A stretch of 36,568 nucleotides of DNA from Mycobacterium sp. (GTDB taxonomy: Bacteria; Actinomycetota; Actinomycetes; Mycobacteriales; Mycobacteriaceae): assembly GCA_020438905.1 (NCBI GenBank), contig JAGQTQ010000077.1, positions 1 to 36,568 of the forward strand. The letters run 5' to 3'. Under the pieces are notes generated by a model. It ran no database searches, was not told the origin of the DNA, and was given only the letters and a program-made list of their open reading frames with translations. This document shows, piece by piece, positions 1 to 9,316 of the stretch (the first letter of the stretch is position 1; each line of letters starts with the position of its first letter). The position numbers and the translations under genes were made by a program.

Positions 1-54
1 TCGGGGTCTTTTGCGTCTGCTCGCCCTGGGAAGTGACGCGGGGGACGGCCACCG

Positions 55-1116
55 TCAGACGAACGGGTTGTCGCCGGCGGCGACCGCGCCGCCGAGTGCC
101 ATCAGCGTCACCGCCGAGGCATGCAACCGCTCTCCCGCCTCCCGGGTGGCCCGGCCGGCCAGATACCGCGCCCAGGTGCCCTCGATGACGACGCCGAGCT
201 TGAGGCAGGCCAGCGCCAGGTACCAGTCCTGACGTTCGACGCTCCGGCCGCCGGCCCGCCGGTAGGCCTCCAGCAGTTCGGTGCGCGATGCCAGCCCGCC
301 CAGTTCGGCCAGGTATCCGGCCGAGCCCAGCGGATTCGGCGGGACGGGCCAGCACACCAGCATCCAGCCCAGGTCCAGCAGTGGGTCCCCGATGGTGCAC
401 ATCTCCCAGTCGACGAATGCGGCGACCTCGGGCACCTCGCGGCGCAGCATGGTGTTGTTGAGGTGGATGTCGCCGTGGACGATGCCCGGTTGGTAGCCGG
501 ACGGCACCTCCGCCTCCAGCCAGTCGGCCAGGTCGTCCACTCCGGGCAGTGAGTCGAACGCGTAGCCGTCCTGGGACCGGTAGGCGGCGACCGCTCTTCG
601 CCATTGCGGCACTTGACGTTCCAGGAACGAGCCGGGTCGCTTCCAGTCCGCCAGTGGGCTGCCCTGCCAGGGCGCCTGCCCCAGACGCGCGACGTCGGCG
701 GCATAGTTCAACCCGACCTGATGGCGCAAGGACGGGTCGCGGACGTAGGCCTCGGTGATCTCGTTGCCCGGGTTGAACCCGTCGACCTCGTCCATGAGGT
801 AGAACACGACGCCGAGGACGTCGGGATCCTCGCAGGCCGCGACCAGGCGCGGGTGCGGCACCGGGCCGCCGGCCAGCGTGCGCAGCACCGCTATCTCGCG
901 CAGCATGGTGCGGTCGCTGTTGGGCCGCGGGTGCGGCGGCGGGCGGCGCAGAACCAGCCGACGTCCGTCGATCCGAAGTCGCACGACGACGTTCTGCGAC
1001 CCGCCGGCCAAGGGCACGACGTCGGTGACCTCCGACCCGATGCCCTGGGCGCGGACCCAGCCGGTCAAGGCCGCCACGGAACGCTCGTCGAGGGTTCCGG
1101 TGACGCCGGGCACCAT
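55..1116 (-). CDS. APH/choline-kinase-family phosphotransferase
   Basis: A 353-residue cytosolic protein with the aminoglycoside-phosphotransferase kinase fold. The catalytic loop HGDIHLNN is at residues 214-221 and the metal-binding segment VDWE at 235-238, followed by the GDPLLDLGW helix. The N-terminal lobe holds a glycine-rich turn (LAGGSQN, about 37-42). As far as I recall, the mycobacterial protein labelled FadE36 belongs to this family despite its name. Relatives sit beside acyl-CoA dehydrogenases or are fused to them (ACAD10), so a small hydroxy-acyl or alcohol substrate is likelier than an antibiotic; the substrate cannot be read here. The ATG at 1116 lies 13 bases past the hypE stop, so the gene is probably the last of the hypFCDE transcript. 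The frame stays open upstream into hypE, but the family-like sequence begins only at this ATG. Confidence 0.88.
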   Translation of the reverse strand: MVPGVTGTLDERSVAALTGWVRAQGIGSEVTDVVPLAGGSQNVVVRLRIDGRRLVLRRPPPHPRPNSDRTMLREIAVLRTLAGGPVPHPRLVAACEDPDVLGVVFYLMDEVDGFNPGNEITEAYVRDPSLRHQVGLNYAADVARLGQAPWQGSPLADWKRPGSFLERQVPQWRRAVAAYRSQDGYAFDSLPGVDDLADWLEAEVPSGYQPGIVHGDIHLNNTMLRREVPEVAAFVDWEMCTIGDPLLDLGWMLVCWPVPPNPLGSAGYLAELGGLASRTELLEAYRRAGGRSVERQDWYLALACLKLGVVIEGTWARYLAGRATREAGERLHASAVTLMALGGAVAAGDNPFV

Positions 1117-1129
1117 GGGCTCGGCCAAG

Positions 1130-2189
1130 TCAGCAGATCCGCGGAAGTTGTTCGCCCAGTTCGCGTTCCACCACCCGGGTGGTCCCGAACGGGGTCCGGA
1201 CCACCACCATTCCCGGGTGTTCGCCGACGGCCCGGCCGATGATCGCCGCGTCGGCCCCTTCCGGCCTCGAACGCATCGCCGCCAGCACCGCCTCGCTGTG
1301 CGCGGGGTCGACGAAAGCGACCATCTTGCCCTCGTTGGCCACCTGCATCGGGTCCAGGCCGAGGAATCCGCACGCCGAGGCCACCGTCTCGGGAATCGGG
1401 ACGGCCGCCTCGTCGAGTTCGACTCCGACACCAGCGGTGCGGGCGATCTCGACGGTGGCGGCGATCAGCCCGCCGCGGGTTGGATCACGCAGGGCATGAA
1501 CGACATTCGGTTCGCCCGAAGCGCCGAGCATGGCAGCCACCAACCGGTGTAGCGGGGCACTGTCGGTGGTGACGGTGGTGCCGAAGTCGATTCCCTCCCG
1601 CACGCTCATGATCGCCACACCGTGCTCGCCGATGTTGCCCGAGACGATGACGTGATCGCCGGGCCTGGCCAGTTCCGGCCCGATTCGCACCCCCTCGGGG
1701 ATCACACCCAGCCCGGCGGTGTTGATGAACAGACCGTCAGCGCCGCCCCGGCCCACGACTTTGGTGTCACCGGTCACGATTCCGACACCCGCCTCGGTGG
1801 CGGCCCTGCCCATCGCGTGGGCGATCGCGCCGAGCACCTCGAGTTCCAGGCCCTCCTCCAGGATGAACCCGGCGGTCAGACCCAGGGGTTGCGCGCCGCT
1901 GCAGGCCAGATCGTTGACTGTCCCGTTGACCGCCAGATCGCCGATCGTGCCACCGGGGAAGAACAGTGGGTTGACGACGTAGGAGTCGGTGGTCAGCGCG
2001 ATCCGCCCGCCGGGGTTCTCCAGGACGGCGGAGTCGCGCGAGGGACCGCCGGCGGTGCCGAAGGCGGGCAGGAAGAGGTTCTCGATGAGTTCCTCGGAGA
2101 GGATTCCGCCGCCGCCGTGTCCCAGGACTATGCGTTTGGTCTCGCGCAGCGGCAGCGGGCACACCCACTCGGCGGGGTTCGGCAGACCC

Positions 2190-2197
<8 letters not shown>
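1130..2197 (-). CDS. hypE: Hydrogenase maturation protein HypE
   Basis: HypE, 355 residues, dehydrates the carbamoyl group handed over by HypF into a thiocyanate on its own C-terminal cysteine; this becomes the cyanide ligand of the [NiFe] active site. The diagnostic PRIC tail, with the reactive Cys as residue 355, is intact. The N-terminal half carries the AIR-synthase-like ATP-binding features: LGHGGGG near residue 25, [15 protein letters not shown], and the GDTKVV strand. The C-terminal AIRS domain holds [10 protein letters not shown]. The start is a GTG that overlaps the last 8 bases of hypD, so translation is coupled. HypE works with HypF and then passes CN to the HypC-HypD complex, encoded just upstream. 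Confidence 0.97.
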
Positions 2198-3289
<1,092 letters not shown>

Positions 3290-3293
<4 letters not shown>

Positions 3294-3538
3294 GCGGTTC
3301 CCAGCTCCTCCTCGAGGATTCCGAGATCGGCGAACATCCGCAAGGTCTCGTTGGCCGAGGCCTCGTCGAGGCGGGTGATCGCGAACCCCGCGTGCACGAT
3401 GGTGTACTCGCCGGGTTCGATGTCCGGCAGGTAGGCCAGGCATACGGTCTTGGTGGTCCCGCCGAAGTCGACGGTCGACATTCGGGTGCCGGCCTCGTCC
3501 CAGATCTCGATCACCTTGCCGGGGATTCCGAGGCACAT
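3290..3538 (-). CDS. hypC: HypC/HybG/HupF-family hydrogenase assembly chaperone
   Basis: An 82-residue chaperone that begins MCLGIPGKV. Cys2 becomes N-terminal after Met removal and is the residue that binds the iron centre and the hydrogenase large-subunit precursor. The conserved His49 lies in VHAGFAI. HypC shuttles the iron group from HypD to the apo large subunit. The gene starts inside the 3' end of hypF (28-bp overlap) and its stop overlaps the hypD start by 4 bp, so hypF-hypC-hypD form one tightly coupled unit. The whole hypFCDE run contains a single hypC. A second, hydrogenase-specific copy may sit with the structural genes outside the window. Confidence 0.96.
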
Positions 3539-5889
3539 AGGCCGTTCCTTTCCGGTTGCGCGGTACTCGACCCTGCTGAACTCACTGTGGCTGAACCCAT
3601 TGTCCTCGCCCGGAGCGCTGCGGCAATGGCGGATTGCCCGAGCGCCAGCCCGCCGTCGTTACACGGAACGATACGGTGGGTCAGCACCTCGTAGCCGCTG
3701 TTGGTCAGATGTTCCCGAAGACCCTGCAACAGCACACGATTGGCGAATACCCCGCCGGTCAAACCGATCACCCCGACCCCGGCCGGATCGGCACACCGGG
3801 CCGCGGCGCGCGCGCTCGCCCGGATCACCGCTTGATGGAAACCGGCTGCGAGATCGGCCGGGTCGGCCCCGGCGCGCAACCCGGCGACGATGCCGGCGAT
3901 CACCGGCGCCGGGTCGATCACCGCACCGTCGACGGCGAAATCCAGATCGGCGGGGCGGCCGCCTCGAGCCAGGTTCTCCAACTCGACGCCCGCCTGGCCT
4001 TCATAGCTGACCTGCTGACAGACCCCCAAGAGACTGGCGACCGCGTCGAACAATCGGCCCATGCTGGTCGTCGGCACACAGCCGACGCCGCGCGGGATCT
4101 GCTGGGCCAGCACCCGCAGCCCGTCGGCGCCGACCGCGGCGACCGGCGGCAGGTCCGGGGCCCACTCGACACCGGCGCGGAACAGCAGGTCCAGGGCGAT
4201 GCGCGCGGGCTGACGCAGCGCGCCCTCCGCCCCGGGAAGTGCGAACTCGGCCAGGTGTCCGGCCCTGCCGAACTCGGCGGGGTCCTCCCCCAGCATCAGC
4301 AGCTCACCGCCCCAGATGGTGCCGTCGGTGCCGTAGCCGGTGCCGTCGTAGGTCAGCGCGACCATCGGTGTACCCAGCCGCCGGTGATCGGCGAGCAGCG
4401 ACACGGCGTGGGCGTGGTGGTGCTGGATCGCCAGCACCGGGCGTCCGCCCGCATATCGGCGCGCCCAGGCGGCGGTGGCGTAGCCGGGGTGCAGATCGCA
4501 GGCGATGACATCGGGGCGTTGACCGGTCATGAACGCCAGATGCTCCAGGGCCGACTCGAAGCACACCTGGGTCCGGGGATCGGCCATGTCGCCGAGATGC
4601 GGGGACAGGTGGGCGTTGCGGCGCCCGTCGGGTCCCGCGCCTCCCAGCAGGCAGAAGGTGGTCTTGAGGTCGCCGCCGGTGGCCAGCACGACCTCGGCCC
4701 CGGGCACGTCGACCGTCGCCGGAAGCGGGGCGTAGCCGCGGGAGCGACGCAGCGGAAGCTGCCCGCCGAGATCGTCGATGGTCACCACCGAGTCCTCGCA
4801 GGGCACCGCGATCGGCCGGTCGTGGGTGAGCACGGCATCGGCCAGACCCTCGATCCAATCGAGGTCACGGTCGCGGAACACGATCGGTGAACCACCGCGG
4901 TTGGCCGATGTCATCACCAGCGGCACGGGCCCCAACCGGTCGAACAGCAGGTGGTGCACCGGCGAGTAGGCCAGCATCAACCCCAGGTCACCGAGGCCCG
5001 GCGCCACCGCGTCGCCGAGCGCCCCGTTGCGGCGCCGGACCAGGACGATCGGTGCGGCCGATGACGTCAGCGCCGCCGCGGCGGGCGGGTCGATTTCTGC
5101 GATCGCGCCGGCAGCGGCCAGATCGGCGACCATCACCGCGAACGGTTTGGCCGGCCGGTTCTTGCGGGCCCGCAACGTGGCCACCACGGCGGTGTCGTCG
5201 GCGCGGCAGGCCAGGTGGTAGCCGCCGATGCCCTTGACCGCGACGATACGGCCCGCCAGCAAGGCGGCGGCGGCCGCGCCGATCGGGTCTCCGGCGCCGG
5301 GGACGGCTCCGTCGGTGCCACGCCAGGACAGCTGCGGCCCGCAGTCGGGACAGGCGATGGTCTGTGCGTGATAGCGGCGGTCGGCGGGATCGCGGTACTC
5401 GACCGCGCAGGCCGCGCACATGCCGAACCCCGCCATCGTGGTGGCCGGCCGGTCATAGGGCAGGTCGGTGATGACGGTGTAGCGCGGCCCGCAGTTGGTG
5501 CAGGTGATGAACGGGTGCCGGTAACGGCGATCCGCCGGGTCGCGCATCTCGCGCAGGCAGTCACCGCAGGCGGCGATGTCAGGGGGCACCAGGGTGCGTG
5601 CGCCGTCGTGGGCCCGACTGCCGACGATCTCGAAGCCGACCGCCCCGCACGGAGCCATCGGCGTGACCGTCAGGGTGTCGATCCGGGCCATCGGGGGTGG
5701 GCTGTCTTGCAGCGCCGAGATCGCGGCCTCGACGTCGTCGGCCGCCCCCTCCAGTTCGCAGTGCACCGAGCCGGCGTCGTTGTAAACCCAGCCGCTCACG
5801 CCGAACCCGGTGGCGATCCGCGCGACGGCCGGGCGGAATCCCACCCCCTGGACCACACCGGTGATGTCCAGACGAACCCGAACGGTCAC
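3511..5889 (-). CDS. hypF: Carbamoyltransferase HypF
   Basis: HypF, 792 residues, uses carbamoyl phosphate and ATP to make carbamoyl-adenylate and transfers the carbamoyl group to the HypE C-terminal Cys. Domains in order: acylphosphatase (about 3-92; [10 protein letters not shown] with Arg19); two zinc fingers with CxxC pairs at 108/111, 130/133, 158/161 and 180/183; a YrdC-like domain (about 205-390; [10 protein letters not shown]); and a Kae1-like carbamoyltransferase domain with QHHHAHA at 489-495 and [10 protein letters not shown] near 512. I place the start at the GTG at 5889, directly before the acylphosphatase domain. An upstream ATG in the same frame would lie inside hypA on the other strand. 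The last 30 or so residues after [11 protein letters not shown] form an unusual tail that overlaps hypC. Confidence 0.96.
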   Translation of the reverse strand: MTVRVRLDITGVVQGVGFRPAVARIATGFGVSGWVYNDAGSVHCELEGAADDVEAAISALQDSPPPMARIDTLTVTPMAPCGAVGFEIVGSRAHDGARTLVPPDIAACGDCLREMRDPADRRYRHPFITCTNCGPRYTVITDLPYDRPATTMAGFGMCAACAVEYRDPADRRYHAQTIACPDCGPQLSWRGTDGAVPGAGDPIGAAAAALLAGRIVAVKGIGGYHLACRADDTAVVATLRARKNRPAKPFAVMVADLAAAGAIAEIDPPAAAALTSSAAPIVLVRRRNGALGDAVAPGLGDLGLMLAYSPVHHLLFDRLGPVPLVMTSANRGGSPIVFRDRDLDWIEGLADAVLTHDRPIAVPCEDSVVTIDDLGGQLPLRRSRGYAPLPATVDVPGAEVVLATGGDLKTTFCLLGGAGPDGRRNAHLSPHLGDMADPRTQVCFESALEHLAFMTGQRPDVIACDLHPGYATAAWARRYAGGRPVLAIQHHHAHAVSLLADHRRLGTPMVALTYDGTGYGTDGTIWGGELLMLGEDPAEFGRAGHLAEFALPGAEGALRQPARIALDLLFRAGVEWAPDLPPVAAVGADGLRVLAQQIPRGVGCVPTTSMGRLFDAVASLLGVCQQVSYEGQAGVELENLARGGRPADLDFAVDGAVIDPAPVIAGIVAGLRAGADPADLAAGFHQAVIRASARAAARCADPAGVGVIGLTGGVFANRVLLQGLREHLTNSGYEVLTHRIVPCNDGGLALGQSAIAAALRARTMGSATVSSAGSSTAQPERNGLCASESPAR

Positions 5890-5919
5890 CTGGTCAACGG
5901 TAGTCGTAGGGTGCAGACG
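5890..5919. promoter_or_regulatory. Back-to-back hypF / hypA promoters in a 30-bp spacer
   Basis: The spacer between the divergent hypF (GTG at 5889) and hypA (ATG at 5920) holds two mycobacterial -10 boxes (TANNNT). TAGGGT on the plus strand (5907-5912) ends 7 bases before the hypA ATG. TACCGT on the minus strand (5897-5902) ends 7 bases before the hypF GTG. The boxes are 4 bp apart. That spacing puts each transcription start on the first base of the start codon, so both mRNAs would be leaderless, and neither gene has a Shine-Dalgarno sequence. The -35 regions would lie inside the opposite coding sequence, so simultaneous firing seems unlikely. The call rests on motif and spacing only. Confidence 0.6.
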
Positions 5920-6264
5920 ATGCATGAGTTGTCGCTGTGCCAGGCGATCGCCGGGGTGGTCAAACCCCACGCCGCCGGCCGGCGCGTCGACGTGGTGCGG
6001 GTGCGGCTAGGGGCGCTGCGTCAGGTGGTCCCGGAGACCTTGTCGTTCTGCTGGACCCTGGTGCGCGATCATCACGACATGCCGGAGGCCGAGTTGGAGT
6101 TGGAACTCGTCGCCGCCGCGGTAGCGTGCCGCCCCTGCGGCCGGGAGTCCGACATCGAGTCGCGCTTCTCGGTGTGCTGCCCGAATTGCGGAAGCGCCGA
6201 CGTGTCGGTGGTGCGCGGCGAAGAGTTCCTGGTGACATCTGTCGACGTCTCCGAAAGGGTCTGA
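5920..6264 (+). CDS. hypA: Hydrogenase nickel incorporation protein HypA
   Basis: A 114-residue nickel metallochaperone that begins MHELSLCQ; the N-terminal amine, His2 and Glu3 form the nickel site known in HypA. The zinc site is made by Cys70-x2-Cys73 and Cys87-x2-Cys90 (CRPC and CPNC). HypA passes nickel, with HypB, to the hydrogenase large subunit after the iron group is in place. The ATG at 5920 is set by the invariant MHE start. hypB begins 2 bases after the hypA stop. Cys86 next to the zinc Cys87 is an extra cysteine whose role I cannot assign. Confidence 0.96.
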   Translation: MHELSLCQAIAGVVKPHAAGRRVDVVRVRLGALRQVVPETLSFCWTLVRDHHDMPEAELELELVAAAVACRPCGRESDIESRFSVCCPNCGSADVSVVRGEEFLVTSVDVSERV

Positions 6265-6266
6265 GC

Positions 6267-7031
6267 ATGGGTCGATTCCACCGCCACGAGGACGGCACCG
6301 AACACGAGCACGAGCACGGGGACCACGACCATGAGCACGGGGACCACAGCGGCTATCGCACGGGTTCGCAGCGCATCGAGGTTCTCGAGGCCATTTTCGC
6401 CGAGAACGACAACCTGGCCGAGGTCAACCGGAGTGCCTTCGAGGCCAACGGAATTCGCGCACTGAACCTGATGAGCTCACCGGGCTCGGGCAAGACGACG
6501 ATCCTGTCGGCCACCTTGGACGAACTGGCCGGGCAGTTCGCCGTCGGCGTGATCGAAGGCGATATCGCCACCGATCTCGACGCCGCCAAGCTGGCCGGCC
6601 GCGGCGCGCAGATCTCGTTGCTGAACACCAGCGAGGGCTTCGGCGGCGAGTGTCACCTCGACGCCCCGATGGTAGGCAGGGCGCTGTCCGGCCTGGACCT
6701 GCCCGCCCTGGACCTGGTGATCATCGAGAACGTCGGAAACCTGGTCTGCCCGGCCGAGTTCGACGTCGGCGAACACGCCAAGGCGATGGTGTACTCGGTC
6801 ACCGAGGGTGAGGACAAGCCGCTGAAGTATCCGGTGATGTTCCGCTCGGTGGACGTCGTCCTGCTCAACAAGATCGACCTGGTGCCCCATCTCGACGCCG
6901 ATGTCGACACCTACGCCGCGCGGGTCCGTCAGGTCAATCCCACCGCGACCATCCTGCCGGTCAGCGCCCGCACCGGCGTCGGTATGGACGCGTGGTTCGA
7001 CTGGCTGCGGACCTTCGCTTCGGCGCCCTGA
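6267..7031 (+). CDS. hypB: Hydrogenase nickel incorporation GTPase HypB
   Basis: HypB, 254 residues, is the GTPase that drives nickel delivery to apo-hydrogenase together with HypA. The first 27 residues contain nine histidines alternating with Glu and Asp, a nickel-storage region. The N-terminal CxxCGC nickel motif of E. coli HypB is absent. The G domain shows the P-loop SSPGSGKTT (70-78), IEGDIATDLDA, the VGNLVCPAEFDVGEH segment and the guanine motif NKID. Two bases separate it from hypA. A strong inverted repeat covers its stop codon (see 7027-7054). The His-rich leader suggests the protein also stores nickel, as in rhizobial HypB. Confidence 0.97.
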   Translation: MGRFHRHEDGTEHEHEHGDHDHEHGDHSGYRTGSQRIEVLEAIFAENDNLAEVNRSAFEANGIRALNLMSSPGSGKTTILSATLDELAGQFAVGVIEGDIATDLDAAKLAGRGAQISLLNTSEGFGGECHLDAPMVGRALSGLDLPALDLVIIENVGNLVCPAEFDVGEHAKAMVYSVTEGEDKPLKYPVMFRSVDVVLLNKIDLVPHLDADVDTYAARVRQVNPTATILPVSARTGVGMDAWFDWLRTFASAP

Positions 7032-7054
7032 GGCTCAGGGCACCGAGCCTCAGG
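7027..7054. terminator. Bidirectional stem-loop over two convergent stop codons
   Basis: A perfect 10-bp inverted repeat, CCTGAGGCTC (7027-7036) and GAGCCTCAGG (7045-7054), with an 8-base loop. The hypB stop (7029-7031) lies in the left arm and the stop of the convergent phosphatase gene (7050-7052) in the right arm. There is no T-run, so it would be a mycobacterial tail-less terminator serving both genes. Confidence 0.65.
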
Positions 7055-9287
7055 AAGTTGAGCCCGACCGCCCTGCGCAGACCTTCCGCGGCCCCTCGTC
7101 GTCGGGTGTGAAGCGGACGGCGATGACGCACACGTCATCGGCGCGCGGCCTCGGCGCCAGCCGATCCTGAAGAATCGAGCAGTACGTGCCGATCCCGACG
7201 TCCGGGCTCCACCCGGCGATGATGCGCTCCGCGGAGCAAATGCCGGCCTCGATGTCCGCGCCTCGGCGTTCGACCAGGCCGTCGGTGTACATGACCAGGA
7301 TGTCGCCCGACTCGATAGCCACCGTCTCATCGGTGTAGACGGCCCCGGGTAGCGGTCCGAGAACCGGGCCGTGGGCATCGGCGAGCCGGCTCACCCCACC
7401 GGTCGCCGAACGGCGCAACAACGGCGGCGGATGGCCTGCCGAGCAGTAGCGCAGCGACCGCTCGTCGGGGGCGTAGATGGCCACCACCATGGTCGCGAAC
7501 TTGCCGTGACTGGCATCGTGGGTGAACCCGTTGAGCTCGGCCATCAGCTGGGCGGGTTCCATGCCCTGGTGGGCCAGCGCCCGGCCCGCGCTGCGCAGCT
7601 GGGCCATGTCCTCCACCGCGGGCATGCCATGACCGACGACGTCCCCGACGGCCAGGAAGGTCCGGTTCCCCGGCAGCGCCATGAGGTCGTACCAGTCGCC
7701 TCCCAGCCCCTGTTCGACGTCGGCCGGCTCGTAGGTGACGCAGACGTCCAGCCCGGAGATCTCAGCGGGGGTGGCCGGCAGAACCGCCGACTGCAGGATC
7801 GTCGCTCGGGCCCGCTCGTCGGCATAGACCTGTGCCCGCACCAGCGCCTGGCTGACCATATTGGCCACCGCGGCGACGTAGTAGAGCTGCTCGGCGTCCA
7901 ACGGCTGGGGATCGGTCCAGACCAGCAGCATTACGCCGACCGGCCTTCCGGCCGAGGACAGCGGCCAGCCCACTGTCGACTCGGCGCCGCTGAGCTGCGC
8001 CCAATGCACCTTGTCGGGGTAGATCTGCGCGTACTCCGCACTGGTCGGGATGATGATCGGCTGCCCGCCGCGCACCACGTCGGTGGCCACCGTGCGCTCA
8101 CTCAACGACATGCTGTCGCCGAACTTCTCCAGCACCACACGCGGATATCCCGACACCCACTCGAGGGTGCGTGCGTCGGGACCGACCGCTCCCAGGCTCA
8201 GCGCCTGCACGCCGACCTCGGCGATGACCTCTTCCTCCAGCGCCCGGCCGATGTCCTGAGGAGTGAGCGCCGCAGACAGTTTGCGGGCCAGTCGCGACAG
8301 CGTCTCCAGCCTGATCCGCTCCCGCCGCTCGGCCTCGTGTTCCTCCACCTCGCTCTCCCGCGCGCGGGACTCCTGAGCGATGACCATCGTCACCACAACG
8401 ATGGTCGCGATGAACACCTGGGTGAGTGCCACCCGGGTCGTCAGCGACACATCGATGTTGGCGAACAGTCCGCGGCCCCGGGTGGCCGTGACGTTGACCA
8501 GGAAGGCCACCACCGCGCCCGCCAGAGCGGCTCCGAGCATGTCGAGCCGCAGCGCCGCCCAACCCAGCACCGGCAGAATCAGCAGAGCCAGCGGGGCCGC
8601 GGTCCAGAATCCGGCGAACGAGACGGCCATCGCGACCGCGATGACCGCGACGGTCTCCCACGGCCGTTGCCGCACGAAGTGCGACTGAGTGGCCCACAAC
8701 AGGATCGGAGCCGCCACCACCAGAACGCCGAGCGCATCGCCGGCCCACCAGTTGAGCACCAGGCTCAGCCACGGCGATCCCGCGTCGATCGTCACCGCTT
8801 TGAGCGAGCCGCCGATCAGGCAGCCCGACAGTGGACCGAGTATCGCCGCGCCCATCACAAAGGCGACGAAATCACGACGCTTGCCCAGATCCGGCCGGCC
8901 GCCGCACCAGGCCAGCACCAGCGAGGCCCCGACGACCGGCTCAATGGTGTTGGCCAGCGCAAAGCCCACTGAAGCCAGCGGCGGGGTCTGGAAGAGAATG
9001 TCGACGAGTGTTTCGGCGGCGAAGATGCCGGCGACCACCGCCGACCACAGCCTGCGGCGGCTGAGGATCATGGCCGCGACGGTCACCCCGGCGGGCGGGT
9101 AGAAAAACGCCGGGCCGGCCTCCGAGCCGAAAACCTGCCAGGCCAGCAGCGAACCGCCCGCAAATGCCACGAGGACGATGACGAAGAGCCGGATCCAGTC
9201 ACCCAGACCAGATCGACGTCCAGCGGTGTTCGGGTCGGCTGCCTCCGCTGCCGCCGGATGGCTCGTAGGCGGCCCTGGCGGGCTCAT
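7050..9287 (-). CDS. MASE1-GAF-SpoIIE (PP2C) membrane phosphatase
   Basis: A 745-residue membrane sensor phosphatase. Residues 30-315 form about eight hydrophobic segments with the MASE1 pattern (YPPAGV, then LANTIEPVVGA). A charged coiled-coil linker follows (about 315-340), then a GAF-like domain (about 345-500). The C-terminal SpoIIE/PP2C phosphatase has GGDWYD (529-534), GDVVGHG (548-554), SAGHPP, YTDG (667-670) and the final metal-binding ADD (716-718). Such enzymes dephosphorylate anti-anti-sigma (STAS) proteins in partner-switching pathways; the target is not visible here. The start is the ATG at 9287, with TAGGCT 6 bases upstream, so a leaderless transcript is likely. It is a tandem paralogue of the next gene upstream. 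Confidence 0.93.
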   Translation of the reverse strand: MSPPGPPTSHPAAAEAADPNTAGRRSGLGDWIRLFVIVLVAFAGGSLLAWQVFGSEAGPAFFYPPAGVTVAAMILSRRRLWSAVVAGIFAAETLVDILFQTPPLASVGFALANTIEPVVGASLVLAWCGGRPDLGKRRDFVAFVMGAAILGPLSGCLIGGSLKAVTIDAGSPWLSLVLNWWAGDALGVLVVAAPILLWATQSHFVRQRPWETVAVIAVAMAVSFAGFWTAAPLALLILPVLGWAALRLDMLGAALAGAVVAFLVNVTATRGRGLFANIDVSLTTRVALTQVFIATIVVVTMVIAQESRARESEVEEHEAERRERIRLETLSRLARKLSAALTPQDIGRALEEEVIAEVGVQALSLGAVGPDARTLEWVSGYPRVVLEKFGDSMSLSERTVATDVVRGGQPIIIPTSAEYAQIYPDKVHWAQLSGAESTVGWPLSSAGRPVGVMLLVWTDPQPLDAEQLYYVAAVANMVSQALVRAQVYADERARATILQSAVLPATPAEISGLDVCVTYEPADVEQGLGGDWYDLMALPGNRTFLAVGDVVGHGMPAVEDMAQLRSAGRALAHQGMEPAQLMAELNGFTHDASHGKFATMVVAIYAPDERSLRYCSAGHPPPLLRRSATGGVSRLADAHGPVLGPLPGAVYTDETVAIESGDILVMYTDGLVERRGADIEAGICSAERIIAGWSPDVGIGTYCSILQDRLAPRPRADDVCVIAVRFTPDDEGPRKVCAGRSGSTS

Positions 9288-9293
9288 GTCCGA

Positions 9294-9299
9294 AGCCTA
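9294..9299 (-). promoter_or_regulatory. -10 box for a leaderless start
   Basis: TAGGCT on the minus strand, 6 bases before the ATG at 9287, in the gap between the two tandem phosphatase genes. It suggests the second gene has its own promoter rather than relying only on read-through. Confidence 0.45.
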
Positions 9300-9316
9300 T
9301 CGTGTGCCGGCAGCGC

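Noticed and set aside
1-54. Possible gene start at the left edge
   Set aside because: The 54 bases before the phosphotransferase stop show no supported frame, hairpin or promoter; too little sequence to judge.
55-1116. Aminoglycoside resistance gene
   Set aside because: Only the kinase fold is shared. The sequence resembles the FadE36/ACAD10-linked phosphotransferases and has a metabolic context.
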